A stretch of DNA of 64,000 nt from Ligula intestinalis (GCA_036362985.1 JAYGXS010000006.1:9160590-9224589); one strand, 5' to 3'. Positions 9,712-21,371 are shown, numbered from the stretch's first letter. The notes: generated from the letters alone by a model not told the origin. Made by a program: numbers and translations.

Positions 9712-10560
9712 GGAATCAGAAAGTGAAAAAATTGTCAGGATTTAATTTTTGTTTAAGAGATCCTGTAAAATAAAAGAGAGATTCTGCGCCTACAATGTGA
9801 TGCCCCACAGCAAATGGTGCAGAAGAATAAAAAAATTACTACAACTGCTTGCGCGTTGGGAGGGTAAGTCGAGCACCCTGAGCAGATGGGGCTTAACCCA
9901 GTTGTGTCAGTTCAACTCTAGCAAAACAAGATGCTCTCAAACCATCAGACGTTCAGCAAATCCTCCTAGACTGTCAAAATATGAGGGAACTCCACACAAG
10001 CAGATTTGTGAGAGCTGTCAATGCGGTAAACTGTTAACGTACTCACTGGCTACTTTTTATTCAATGAAATAACAAACCTGCTGTACTTATGATCTACAGA
10101 GGTGCAACCCACGCTTTCGTATTAATTTCAATTCTGATTCTAGTCACACCTGGGATATGAAAATTACATTAAAATTGCTTTCGCGCTTGTGCTAAATGTT
10201 TCAACTGGCTCCTTAAAGGAATACTTGTAATGAAGTGGCTTTCAGTAATATGCCTCCACAACCTTAATCCTATTGAACAAAAAGAAATCACACGAAATAT
10301 GGTGACTTGGAGGCACTTTTGCATCTGACAAACACATGCATTTGCATAGGTTTTTCATTTCTACGAAGCGCACCTTTGTGGGTTAATGTAATAACTGATT
10401 GTAGAATAAGACTGCAAAAGGGAGCACTTTAGCTCAAAAAGGTCAAAAGCAGTTTTGAAACCGAATAAAGCTGTGAGTACGTTTAACGTTTGCAATATCA
10501 TATGGGTCGTTACTGACAAAACCTCCAATTCAAAACCATCTTTCTTCCCGTGCTTCCGCT
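9712..10560. repeat. Dispersed repeat family A, longest copy
   Basis: Most of this stretch can be aligned by eye to two later segments. The first half (about 9730-10060) matches 51253-51605: gattctgcgcctacaatg against gatgctgcgcctaacatg, then cagttcaactctagcaaa. The second half (10025-10545) matches 49618-50185: aaattgctttcgcgctt against aaattactttcgcgctt, then gcataggttt and gaataagactg. Smaller pieces are at 21548-21610 and 53640-53870. The frame at 9749-10072 belongs to this repeat; no domain was recognised. Non-coding transposon or SINE-like family. Confidence 0.75.
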
Positions 10561-11139
10561 ACCTCAGGCACAACCATCAAACTTCAAAACGGGCAATTAT
10601 TCGCGCAAAATGCTTACATATCGATACTATTTCGCTAATCATGCAAAAGGAGTTTGTCGGTGTTTTAAATCGGTGGCCTTGGTGTATTTTGTGCTCACAT
10701 AATTGAAAAAAGATGAGGGTATAACATGCTCACTTACAAAATATTCGAAATCAAAATCGAAAATCGCGACTTCGTCAGTGAAGGTGGCAATGATATTGAC
10801 GCTGCAAAAATTAGATTTTAGCCAAGTTTCTTCAAAATGTCGTCACTTTTCGATTTTTCTGTACCTGAAGTGTCCCAAACTGAGGCTTAATTCTGTGGCT
10901 AAAAGTGATGTTTTGTTTAATATCCATACATGGCTACTACGTATGTTGCAGTAGGACTTCTTGTAGTCGATTTATATACCTCTCATCCGCCTTACCTAGC
11001 AGATTACGCTGACTATCGCATTTTGTTACGAATAATTACAAGCAAGTAAGAGTACTTACAGTAGGTGTCATATCTGCTGAAAGGCTAAGGTGTGGGGAAT
11101 TTAACACAGAGTTGAAGTCGTGTCTGAAGTTAATTGGGT
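10561..11139. other. No gene seen
   Basis: AT-rich DNA; the frames at 10455-10706 and 10703-10954 have no recognisable motif. Confidence 0.45.
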
Positions 11140-11420
11140 TGGCTTGAGGCGCAAAATGCTGTTTACTAGAAATGAATTCCACTCAGGTAAGTATACTTCA
11201 AGTAAAAATATTGCCAGAAATGGGCAAAAGCCAGAGTTTGTTGATAACCAAGGAATTATCTGTGCTATAAAGCACTACGGAGAAAATATTCATATTTCTG
11301 CCTGCTGAAGTATAAAAAACATCCACAAATAACAAAAATAATTAATTTTATTTGTTCACTTCTGGGAAGATCTTGTTTTGCGTCCATGAAATTGACGTAA
11401 GTTTAATCAGAAGATACAGG
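11140..11420. repeat. Dispersed repeat family E, copy 1
   Basis: Aligns with 60400-60680. Shared landmarks are tttactagaa, a gttgata-(a/t)-cc-aggaatt core, and ccatgaaattga followed by gtaagt. Translated in parallel, both copies keep a similar short peptide (PEFVDNQGI here, PAFVDIRGI there). The repeat may therefore descend from coding sequence, but the frame is too short and too diverged to name. Confidence 0.55.
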
Positions 11421-13659
11421 ACTAGAGTCGAAAAATGGTTAATGAATCTAGTCAAAAAACTTATGCTCTACAAATTTATCACGTTTGATGCCCTAAAAAT
11501 AAGTAATACAGTTACAAGACGCAAAATGCGTTTTACTACGCTAAAATTAGCTTTCATATTTGACTTTAAATGACGTCCTTCGTAACCTCATATGTTATCT
11601 TATTAACTTCGTAAACTAAATCCATCTATTTGCTGTCAAAATATAGACAGATATCAAGCAATATCAAAACTTCATACGAAAGAAGTAGAAGATTACCATG
11701 GTTTAAGATGTTGCAGGACATTTTGGGTCACTCTTTGCTCCAAGTTAAATCAAAGAACTATGCTCTGCAGTAAAAGAACGTATTGAAAACTTCTCTGGTT
11801 TACGCAAAAATGTAAGTTCTTTCATTTCTAGCACGTGTTATTCCCCGCAATTTGAGGCAAGTCAAAAACTGATCAAAATATGCAACTTTGTTTTGGACTT
11901 GAACTTCGAAAAACGTATCGTACACAGATATTCAATGGTGTGCGGCGTATCGTCATAGAAGTGATAATTTGAAACAACAGCGATTAACTGCAAGTTTCGA
12001 AATGTGATACCGTCAGGAGACTCATTGTCCTACCCTGTAATCGCAAATGAGGGGGCATACATGCATTGTTGTCTTCCGGTTTTTATCTCTGTAAATCTAG
12101 AACTTAAAGACATATTTAGATGCTTGAAGCACTCCACGTAGACGCAAACAAGTTTCTACGACCAAAACAGTTTGATTCCGACTGCAAAACACAGACATTT
12201 AAAGCATGAATTGTAGTCCAGAGTGTCAATGGGCCTTTAGAAAACCGTTGACCAACTACAGCGCAAACTACGCGACCTGAGCTGGACTTTGAATATGCAT
12301 TTTCTCCCCAATGGAAACTAGGAAGACGTTCTTTAAATGAAACGGGCAGTGATCAAGCTGCGTAAGCGTAGAAATTAGATAGAGGAGAAATACTTTTTAA
12401 AATTTTTAAGCGCATAGTTTCAAGGTTTGTAAGTCCAGCCTCTTGTTGGAACGTCTCGTTCACACGTCCTCAGGAAAAACTGATTTAATTAAGGAAGTCT
12501 TCCACCGATGCTATGTTCCTTCTTTCGCTAACTTAATATGGGTAGCATTTCAGACCAGACCTTACATCCATTTGTCAATTTTGGCCATCTTTACGGCAGG
12601 ATATGAAATAAGTCTGGAACACACACTCGGATTATTTTAAAATTAATATATGACCTGTATTTCAAATATTTTTCCCTGTGTTCGAACATTGGGAGCATTT
12701 CCATTTTTCAACCTTGTCCTTTGCTTGACAGAATTGCTGCTAAAGGCAACGGAAGATCCTTATTAAGCTTTAAAACGCATGATAAGTACTTTTATTGTAG
12801 ATTATACTTTGATCGCTAGAACGCCTACTAAAACAAATTCAGAAGAAATGCAATGCTCAAATTGTTTTACCGATAGCTTTTCATCTTAAGCCACACCAAA
12901 CATTCTGGAGTAATTATTGATTAATTAGTACGCGACAGTTGACGATTGGGCTAGAACAAAATAAGTGTCAAAGTGAATTCGCAAGCCAATAACTACGAAA
13001 TACATGCAAGTGCCATACTAACAGCATTCATTAAGTTTTGCAGCCTCCATTCGATGACCAGTAATATTTCAAAATATATTTTACGTAGTAGCATCTTCTC
13101 CATTGGTTCCCATTGTATTACCACTGAATCAAGTATACATTCTCTCAAATGCCACTCAATTTGCACATCAAGTTCATGAACATGCCCTAAGTGTTAAGCA
13201 GAGTACGAACAAGCTTCACTTGCTGAAGGCTTTAGTACCTAGATTTAAGCAACGATCACTTATCAACGTACAGTCAATTCATTTTAATTGCTATCCAACT
13301 AAACTGGGTTGGGTAGCCTTGGCTTTGTTGCCATAGTTTATATCTGCAGCATCAGAAAGTGTTTTTCAACAAATTAAGAGGATCCATTAAGTCGCACTTA
13401 GCATTCGCTATAGGGGCTTCGATTAACTTGACTGTAGCGTGTGATAGAAGGTTAGGAGTTTCGCGACAAGAAAACGCATATAAGGAAAATGTTCCGATGA
13501 AAGCAGGCTGCTTAACCCTATTAAAGTTGCCCTTACCTACACGCAACTGCGAGGGTTCTTGCATTAGCTTTCCGCATTATAAACAGGTCTCGATGATTAT
13601 ATTCTTCCGAATTATATTTCATCACATCCTAGCACGCCAAATCTGTGTGGTCATTCCCT
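11421..13659. other. No gene seen
   Basis: AT-rich DNA. Frames at 12443-12640, 12973-13179, 13103-13336 and the two overlapping ones at 13352-13661 show no motif or splice logic I can defend. Confidence 0.45.
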
Positions 13660-13663
13660 AAAA

Positions 13664-13750
13664 TGGAAAGACAGAAGTTGTTTTCTTACCCAAAAGCATA
13701 GCTGCGGCGTGGAACACTCTTCCACAGCACGACATTTTCATCGCATATTT
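13664..13750 (+). pseudogene. Possible LINE ORF2 C-terminal scrap
   Basis: One plus frame reads VVFLPKSIAAAWNTLPQHD. It resembles the conserved FFS.R...AWN.LP motif near the C terminus of CR1/jockey-type LINE polymerases, which is seen more clearly at 52283 and 28130. The match is short, and the rest of the tail is not visible, so this could be chance. Confidence 0.3.
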
Positions 13751-16700
13751 GTGTTTTTTTATAGTATAGTGGACATAGATCAGGTTTATATATCAACAGC
13801 TTCTCGCTTATCCGATACCTGATACTGGTACTCGTAAATAGCGGGAGTCCCCATGTTAACTCTGTTCGTCTTGTCCATCATGGCACGCATTTTGCATGTA
13901 AATATAAAATCAACCTGTTTTGGTTTTCGTTTTGCTTCTGTTTTAATGCATTTTCTCGTAACCTTGTTACAAAAAGGTAGCGCAATGGCATTCGCATATA
14001 TTTTCCATTATAAAATTCACCAGAAATAAATTAGGATGGCAGGTATACTTTTTAATTTCATAATAAAATACCACGCACATTTTTATCGATACCAAGCACG
14101 AAACATTCCGTTAAACGGCTCCATTGTCTTCTGCGCTCGACATCCTGTCCTTAAGGATATCCACTTTTTAAAAGTTAAATAACAAATAATATAATTCATC
14201 GAACCCTCTCATAAGGAAACATGCGATTTTATAAAAAAAGAAGACACCCTTGTTTCCAAATCGAGACCCACTCGTGAATTGTCGGATAGGTAATACCCAT
14301 CAGTCACAAGATGATCTCAAAATGCGGGTTGGCCACTTTAGCTCGAGAACAATGACCAAACTCTCCCTAGATAGTGAATGAGAGCCTTAGCCCTGATACG
14401 TGGCATGCAAACTGTTTGTTTAATATTGATTTTGACATTTCTGCTGAGTTCGTTTGAATAACAAACTCTGGTAAACAAAGAAAGCTGTTTTAGAGAGCAG
14501 TTTTATGTCAGCTTTACTTAAAACACTTTTAATATTGCCAGTAAACGACATAATATGTATTATCGTCGTATAAAGTGAAACTAGATAGCTGACAAGTGAT
14601 TTATTTTGATGTGTCACTTTGGCAGTTGAGAATGTTTGGTAACAGAATCCGATGAGGTGCATAGCACCGAAATCTCCCAAAACAACTAGGCTTGGTTTCG
14701 TTAGAGGATACAGGACCAAAGGCCGTAAATAAATGCGTTTTACGCAAAAGGAATTCATGTAGATTCTGAAGATAAGTAAGAAGAAGAAACAAGATGTCAG
14801 TGCAGTCTCCATTTCGATCTTGAAACAAAGAATATACCAACACGTTATGTGGCAGTCATTCATGGCACGGCCTGATATGCTGTCTGAAACAACTCAAAAT
14901 AAGTTTTTTAATAGAAGCCGTGTATCACACGTACGAATTGCTTATAGGTATCCCTACGCGTTGGCCAGATAAATATGGTATGCGCAAGAGGAAGAAGGTT
15001 GCTCGTTGCAAAGAATGCACCGGAAATATGTTTCATCTAAAATTGTCAAAAAATGAATTTCACGCCAAACACATTCCAGATACTGTTTTTTCATTGTAGA
15101 GGAAAACACTAGCTGGTATGAAAACGTCTTTCTCGTCAAATGTTTTGGTTCCCATTGGAAGATATATTCATAAAAATCCTGGAATAGGACATAAAAACCG
15201 TTCACATGTGCCAAATATTTGAGAATAAATAAACATAAACTAAGTTAGCTACTCAATTACAGACCCACATCTTTTTAAATAATTATTTTATATGATGATA
15301 TAACACGTAGAATAGTTTTCCGAAAAAGTATTAAATTAAGGGACTGGGTCTAGGTAAACTAGAAAACAATTCTAATTAGCCAAAAGCATATTTTGTGATC
15401 GGGTTTTGTTACCCATAGTAAATACAATCGGATACCTCTTATCGACACTAGGCAATTTTTGCCGATATATACTTATAAAAGGGAAAAGGTAACCAGGTGT
15501 GCTTCCTTGGTGTACAGCTCCGGACGCCATACTGCCGACGTAAAAATAACGGCATTCACCAAGGCAACTGATACCACAAAAAGTTCTCGTTTTCTCAGAC
15601 TCTGAACCACCGTTTCCTTAAACGATAGGTGCCTTACGACGTTTTGGGTGAAATAAGCATCAGTGGGTTAACCAGGATGCAAATATACATGAACCGGGCA
15701 AATTGTATGTCTAACTCATATAAGTCTGGCCCGAGGAGGACTAACTTGGAACCGCTTCCGAGAATACGGCATACTGTGCTGCTTAATTAGAACGTTTCAG
15801 AAGCTTAACGACACACAGCTGCATGTCAATAGGCGGATACGGTCCGCGGCAGAGTGACGGTAATAAAAGCGTTATGAAGCCTTAATGTCCTGATAATTTC
15901 ACAGGACTGACAAAAACCTTATCTGGATTGCTCGGTCGCGCGAATCAGGTGATATTACGATACATGGATGTTTTTTCACAAGTGGCTGCCCACATCTTGG
16001 AAAGAGGTCATGAGTTGAAAGCTGCAGATGCAAATATAAGCTCCCAGGTTGCACGCGAGAAAAGTGGACAATTGAATTAAATCTATCATCGAATGAGAAC
16101 TGATGACCCCAAAAAAACAAGCTAGTTTCCGAGACCTGTGGCATGGATCTTTCCTCGGATCATACCCGACTTAAAAGCTGAGTGCCTAGATGTCACTACG
16201 TAGAATGAATCGAAAATCCATTGTTTATAGAAAAGCATCAATAAATATGTTAGCGAAGAAATATTAAACTTAGTCTCGTTTTTCACAGGTACAACATTGA
16301 GTACATCCACCTTTTATATTAATATGCCATTAGTGCGTCTGTTAAGACAATGGTTACTTCGGATGAAACACTTAGGGGTGAGTGTGATGCTCCCTTCGGA
16401 GGATAAACGCCGTAGTAATACAACAATTATTTCGTCAACTATAAGCATATCACCCCTGAGTTAACATAATGTATCAAGAGACACGTAGGCAATGTCAGTA
16501 GCCCCACGTATGGGATGAATGGATCTCAAGCAAAGCTTGCAATAGGTCACGTTTTATTTGTCCTTGTCGAGCTAAAGTAGAGCATTGTGAAAGGAACTCG
16601 ACTACCGTGCAAAAGGTCAAATATTGGCATGCAAGATGTGTTCCAAATGTCATTCCCGAGGACTGACATTTGAACAGTCTACAATCATCAAAAATATTGA

Positions 16701-17014
16701 ATGCTTACTTAGCAAAAAAGCCCGAATTTATCATCACTTTCACCATCATCCACGGTCTCTTCTCCTGTAGAATCTTCAGACCAAAAACACAAACAATATT
16801 CTTTAAACTCCCATCAAAGAAATCTTAAGAGTAATTGGCGAGTATACGAACAGTTCTGCAAATCCTGTAAACAAATCTCAGGACGAAATTTAACTTGGTA
16901 TTGATGCGTATATCTGGACAGGTTATTTTGATCAACCGACTGGATTAAATAATAAGGAGGGCTTTGTTTTGGAAAACTGCCTTCTTTTTTGAAGTTATTG
17001 GGGGAAATGGGCTC
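13751..17014. other. No gene seen
   Basis: AT-rich DNA with scattered short frames (for example 14420-14863 and 15899-16144, minus). None shows a signal peptide followed by a donor, a domain motif, or a repeat partner in this window. Confidence 0.45.
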
Positions 17015-17930
17015 CTATTTTTGTGGAATGATTAGCATATTCACATTTAAACATTTTCGTATTATATAAGAAAAGACAGGAGCAAAAATGTTTTCATCAT
17101 ACATTGTGCTCTGAAAGAATTTCATAATTAGTAAAAAAGGTGGAATAATAATCCCTTCCAGAACTGGAAAATTTTCAGCAAATTTGATCGAATGGAAAAG
17201 AGCGAAATTTTGGGACTCACATTTATTTTCTAAAGCAAGTAGTGCTATAAGTTTTAAAATAAAAGGTAGATTTGCTGTGAAGTGTTTTTGCAAAAAAATG
17301 CATTTTTAACAAATTTATGTCACGTTTTGTTTAAATCACACCCCTTACCTTACACATAACCAAACTTTGTCATACATGTTACAGCGAAGAGGAATTTAAG
17401 AAGACTTTCTGTTTTTGGTCAGTTAGAAATATACTCTTTTTGCAAAAAATGGGTTCCACTTAAGCGTAATTTAGAATCCATACAGATAGGCAAATAATAA
17501 GCATTTTAAAAAATAATCATTAACGTGGCTGTTTTCGCATTTGCACGTATATTGCGGATCTTGGAATAAATCTCCTTAGGCGAAATAAAATCCTTTATAA
17601 TAAAAGGTATGTTCTTTCATTTGCGGTCATATTTAATCGTTTTTCTCCAGATAGGTTAAAGAGATTGTCAAATGTCTCCAATTTCCTTTGTAGATAATAC
17701 TGGAAAATGTTAATATGCGCAGAAGTTTGTCATCTAAATATCCAATTAAAACACGTTTTAAGGAGGAACCATATTATGGAAATTTATTTTTATTTATCTT
17801 AGGAAGACTAACATGCGTGTTATCTAGCAGACATTTTGTATGCTTGAAAATGTGGTTTGCTGTTTTGAAGCATTTCCATGCATGTCAAACATGGCCATTT
17901 GCATAGGAAATAATATTCAAAAGCTCGTTT
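17015..17930. repeat. Dispersed AT-rich repeat family B, copy 1
   Basis: Collinear with 33580-34330. Matches include cacatttatt(t/c)tc...aagcaagtagtg, caaactttg(t/c)catacatgtta, and aatgtggtttgctgttttga near the end. It is strongly AT-rich. The minus frame 17293-17015 and plus frame 17715-17906 lie inside the repeat and are not supported as genes. A non-autonomous element is likely. Confidence 0.6.
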
Positions 17931-17940
17931 TTCGGTAAAT

Positions 17941-19267
17941 GATGTTAGCGGCATCGCCCCCTCTGCCTACTTACCGCTAACTTAGCCGCTTCTTACTGCC
18001 CCAACCCCCTCCCCTATCCCCTGGACTAATTTGCTTGCAACTTTGAACATTATTGAAACCTTTTACACTTAAGCCCCCCTCCAATATAAATGGAATGGAC
18101 TGACGAAAATTTAGTAAAAGTTTACTTATGCTCACCCATTGCTTTTTGGATTCCTCAAACTATTCAAAAATTCAGTTAGAAACACTGATTATTACTTAAA
18201 CCTTGACTTGAATGCCCCTATATCAAATGTTAGATGAGTGAATGTTAATATTTTCCTTAAATTGTATTCCACTTTTTCAAACAAAAGGTGATTATTGCTG
18301 GTAGATTATCAACTAACACATGCCTTTACTTTACTTAAATTGGTTCTGTAAATTTTGGGGAAACCCGCCTGCGCTGATGTCGTGCAATAAGTATTTTCTC
18401 ATCTTCCTCATGATATTTGCAGTCAACTATTCATACGCGGTCGTCAGAATGTTTCTGTTGTAGTCCACACGCATCATCGCTGTGCTGAGGCACCGGTCTC
18501 AGCTTGGTATGCATTTGAGTACTCGAAGGCGGTAGCTATCCTTGCCCGTGCTCACGCTCGCCAGTTGAGGCACGCACCCAATTTCGCAGCTAATCAATGC
18601 GCGGTTTTACCTGATTCGCTGCACAGGTGAAACATTCGGAAGTCGTGCCTTCCCAAAAACAAACGAATACATTAACAACTGGCACAAAAGACACTACTGT
18701 GAGCTATGACATTACATTCTCCTTTTGAAAAGCTTATGGATTCGCAGTATCAGTTGTTCCAGCCAAAACCGTTTTCTCTCTCCTCTGATTTTGAAAACTT
18801 TTTCTTATTGACTCAACTTACGTCAGCTGGTTAATTTACAGGGAATTTAAATGCAATATCCTAGTATCTGTTTTTGTCAATGTTGTGTTACAGAAGCCAC
18901 TAATGCAATGCACCACCCACAATATATTGAAATTCCTGTGTGCTTGGGCAAAAATAAACTTGACACTAAGAAATCGAAATATTTAAGTTTTTTTCTGCTG
19001 GTTGGCCAATCGAACGCTGTGATGCCACGTTGCTTGTTGGCAAGGCAAATATAACTCCCAAAATCAAATAATGTATTTGTGTTTAAACACCAAATCCCAA
19101 AACCACAACAAAATAATTAGAATTTGGGAAGCAAGCGACGAAAACCTGGACCTGTTCTACTCCCTTGACCTAAAATGAAAATGTTATGCTCTTTAGCAGC
19201 TTCATATGTTGTAGTTAAGACTTTTTTATGAAAGGGTTATATGACTGTTTAAATGCAAATGACATCC
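17941..19267. other. No gene seen
   Basis: A C-rich patch at 17955-18020 and a mixed-composition patch at 18360-18650 are present, but no coding signal could be supported. The region is downstream of the cysteine-module gene on minus. A run giving ATAAAA on minus lies near 19227 and is a weak polyadenylation-signal candidate for that gene; no canonical AATAAA was seen close by. Confidence 0.4.
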
Positions 19268-19401
19268 TTACATGCAACCTGTGAAGCACTTCGATACGCC
19301 TTCAAATGCCTCCTTCAACTGAGGCCTCGTGAAGTAAGTGGCTTTCTCGCACTTGTCATGTTCATTGCAAAGAAATGCCCTGTGCTCCTTCGTTGTCTCG
19401 G
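19268..19401 (-). CDS. Exon 5: cysteine module 4 and stop
   Basis: The acceptor is ttttctcctag, preceded by a pyrimidine tract. The module reads FLCNEHDKC, a 20-residue spacer, then CFTGC, followed by Met and the TAA stop at 19270-19268. Its charged spacer (Lys and Glu rich) differs from modules 1 and 3. Confidence 0.75.
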
Positions 19402-20333
19402 CTAGGAGAAAACATATCGTGGTTAACAGCATAATAATCTTGATTCCAAATGCAAACTTGTTATAAGGGATTTCAAATGAGGTGATGTTAACTTACAATT
19501 GTGCCATCCATCGCAGTTTATGGCACAGGCGTCGAATCGGCGAAAGCTACCATCCTTGCGGTTGATCTGGACGCATTCCGTTCGATTCACGTTGCAGAGT
19601 TTGAATGATTCAGCGCCACTTTCTTCAACTAAAGCAAACATGGTCAGTTTTAATGATTCGGGAGATGTTTAACAGTTTGTTTTTGAGTTATTTGGGTTTT
19701 TCCAAGAAGCTCCCTAGGTACTCTACCTTCTGCAATGAAATGACACCCTCTGACACACATAAGGTGCCACAAGAACGTTTTGTTGTAGCCCTCTCGCCCG
19801 TTAACTGTGTAGGGTATGCTTTTTTGGCCAGTTTGTTTGCGAAGGTAGACTGTCATGTTCTGAATCATGTCACCTCAATGAAACAAAGAATAGAGCTTTT
19901 ATCCCTTGAAGGTTGTCGAAAAACATAAAAATAAAGTGTATAGTTCAGAGGCTGTCGTGAAATACAAAATTTAAATTGTTCAGGCGTTAAAAATTCGTAC
20001 CTCGCGGCTTAGCACATGTGCTACGACAAAACTCGCCGACTTCGTTCGTGGCTGTGTTGTTCACAAATTTACAACCTGAACGTTCGCTTTTGCAGATCCG
20101 ATAGGTCCCTGATCCCTCCGCGAATGCTACATGCGAATTGAACCATATTTATAAGAATACATTTTCCTCATTTTAAAAGTCAAGGCTAAACCTACTTAAA
20201 TTTGTCTGCAACCCAAAGATATAATTTTTATTTGGTGTGGAGGAGTGAATTTTAATGAAGCTAACTTGCCCAAAGTGACAGCCATGCACAACAAGGCTAG
20301 GTTGAGTAGATTTGACAAAAGAAATGCAGTCAT
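19268..20333 (-). CDS. Secreted modular cysteine-rich glycoprotein, novel family
   Basis: Five exons on minus: 20333-20270, 20126-20001, 19873-19727, 19628-19497 and 19401-19268. They splice to 603 nt, about 200 residues. Every intron is phase 1 and short (143, 127, 98 and 95 bp), so the three internal exons are symmetric 1-1 modules. Exon 1 is a signal peptide (MTAFLLSNLLNLALLCMAVT) with an AFA-E cleavage site after the junction. Modules 1, 3 and 4 follow C-x6-C-x14-C-x3-C, C-x6-C-x15-C-x3-C and C-x5-C-x20-C-x3-C. Module 2 (exon 3) keeps only C-x3-C. N-glycosylation sequons are seen as NNT, NMT, NKT and NRT. Intron 1 uses a GC donor. The pattern matches no family I know: it is not Kunitz, EGF, ShK or Kazal. 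I infer a secreted or host-interface protein built by exon duplication. Confidence 0.72.
19497..19628 (-). CDS. Exon 4: cysteine module 3
   Basis: 44 codons, phase 1 at both ends. Acceptor tgctttag and donor T then GTAAGT, both strong. The module reads FKLCNVNRTEC, a 15-residue basic spacer, then CAINC. It contains an NRT sequon. Confidence 0.75.
19727..19873 (-). CDS. Exon 3: degenerate cysteine module 2
   Basis: 49 codons, phase 1 at both ends, between introns of 127 and 98 bp that match the other introns in size. Acceptor cattgag, donor AAG then GTAGAG. It keeps MCVRGC, corresponding to the C-x3-C of the other modules. The first cysteine pair appears replaced by Arg and Gln in VYLRKQTGQKS. 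It carries NMT and NKT sequons. It could be skipped in some transcripts: joining exon 2 to exon 4 also keeps the frame. Confidence 0.6.
20001..20126 (-). CDS. Exon 2: cysteine module 1
   Basis: 42 codons, phase 1 at both ends. The acceptor is gcatgtag and the donor G then GTACGA. The module reads YRICKSERSGC, a 14-residue spacer holding an NNT sequon, then CRSTC. It follows directly on the signal peptide. Confidence 0.75.
20270..20333 (-). CDS. Exon 1 of cysteine-module gene: signal peptide
   Basis: ATG at 20333. There are 21 codons plus one nucleotide: hydrophobic core LLSNLLNLALLCMAV, no charged residue. The donor is G then GCAAGT, a non-canonical GC-AG intron start whose remaining positions match the donor consensus perfectly. 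Phase 1, fitting the next exon. Confidence 0.7.
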
Positions 20334-20380
20334 CGCCGTCAGAGTGGAAATTAAGCTGTCGTCTTTGCAGCGTACAAGGC

Positions 20381-20387
20381 TATTTAT
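20381..20387 (-). promoter_or_regulatory. TATA-like box of the cysteine-module gene
   Basis: On minus the text reads CATAAATAGCC, with ATAAATA at 20387-20381. This is 48 nt before the ATG at 20333, a suitable spacing for a short 5' leader. Only sequence similarity supports it. Confidence 0.4.
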
Positions 20388-20733
20388 GTTAAAAAAGTTG
20401 CTGGTTGCCCATTGGATAAACCTACCAGAAAAGCGATTATTGGTTTCTTCGCTTAATGTACTCCACTAGTTGAAAATCCAAAGAAATAAATCAATGTTAA
20501 CGTAAGAAGGAACATCAGAGTGCAGGTCTGCAGGACCTTCCATATGACATGCTTCAATGCTATTCATAAAATTCCTTATTTAAAGATTAGGAACACAAGC
20601 ATTGGATCCTTTGCTGCTACATTAAAACCATGTGTAATGCAAATGGAAACAGAGGTTGGCAATTGACGGGTTTGCATGAATAAATACTTTAGTTTAAACA
20701 TTGGAGTTGTTCTTAACGTTTGGACTCGTGCAG

Positions 20734-20812
20734 GAATTTCATAGTCAGAGATAACGGAAACAGCACCAAGGGGATACCCAGAGAGAGCGTTATTAAATCA
20801 AATGTCAGTGGC
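20734..20812 (+). CDS. Exon-like segment, unknown protein
   Basis: Good acceptor (ctcgtgcag) and strong donor (GGC then GTAAGT). It is open in one frame for 26 codons, containing NFIVRDNGNSTKGIPRESV. It starts with one nucleotide of a split codon and ends on a codon boundary. It is transcribed away from the cysteine-module gene, so the pair would be divergent. No domain recognised; it may be chance. Confidence 0.3.
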
Positions 20813-21106
20813 GTAAGTCTGGATTAAACTGTCTATGACTTCGGTTACCGTTGCAAATAAAAACATTGATTGCTCGAATACATATCGATGGCCCAAGCTT
20901 CAATCAGCAATCAAATTGAATTCTTTCTGGTGTGAGCAATTATCTGATCTACCACGTTAGAATCAAATTTTCAGCATAACTAAAGTAATTTTCGTCCTTT
21001 ACGGACAAGTTTTTAGACTCACTACCTGCTATACTACATATTATAGTGCGCAACTAGTCTCCTTATCTGTATTAACTGTCCATGATGCAAAATTTCGCTT
21101 ATGCAG

Positions 21107-21296
21107 AGGATTCTCACCTTTTAAAGTGCTGAAGTGGGCGGCCTTCGCAGAAACAATTTCAGCTTCCCACGGTATTTTAACTGCTTTCCTTCCGCATAAG
21201 ATCGCATTCATTGATGTTTATGATGGCAGCAAGAAGGAACTCGTAACGCCTTATGCAAGACCAGCTGTGATAAGTCAAAATCGATCTAGACAAAAG
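21107..21296 (+). CDS. Exon-like segment, unknown protein
   Basis: Acceptor ttatgcag. Open for 63 codons with protein-like composition: GFSPFKVLKWAAF near the start, then GILTAFLPHKIAFIDVYDG. A weak donor (AAG then GTTTCA) would leave a 71-bp intron to the next exon-like piece at 21372. The phase does not fit 20734-20812 directly, so an exon would be missing between them. I thought of a citron-homology or beta-propeller strand pair for the ILTAFLP...FIDVYDG stretch, but cannot support it. Confidence 0.35.
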
Positions 21297-21371
21297 GTTT
21301 CATTTTGTTTTCATGATTTGATGTCCATTAGCACCGTCCTTGACAGTTTATTTCTTACTTCGTATCAATAG

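Noticed and set aside
14420..14863. 147-codon minus-strand frame as a gene
   Set aside because: AT-rich hydrophobic composition with no recognisable motif, promoter or exon partner; compatible with chance.
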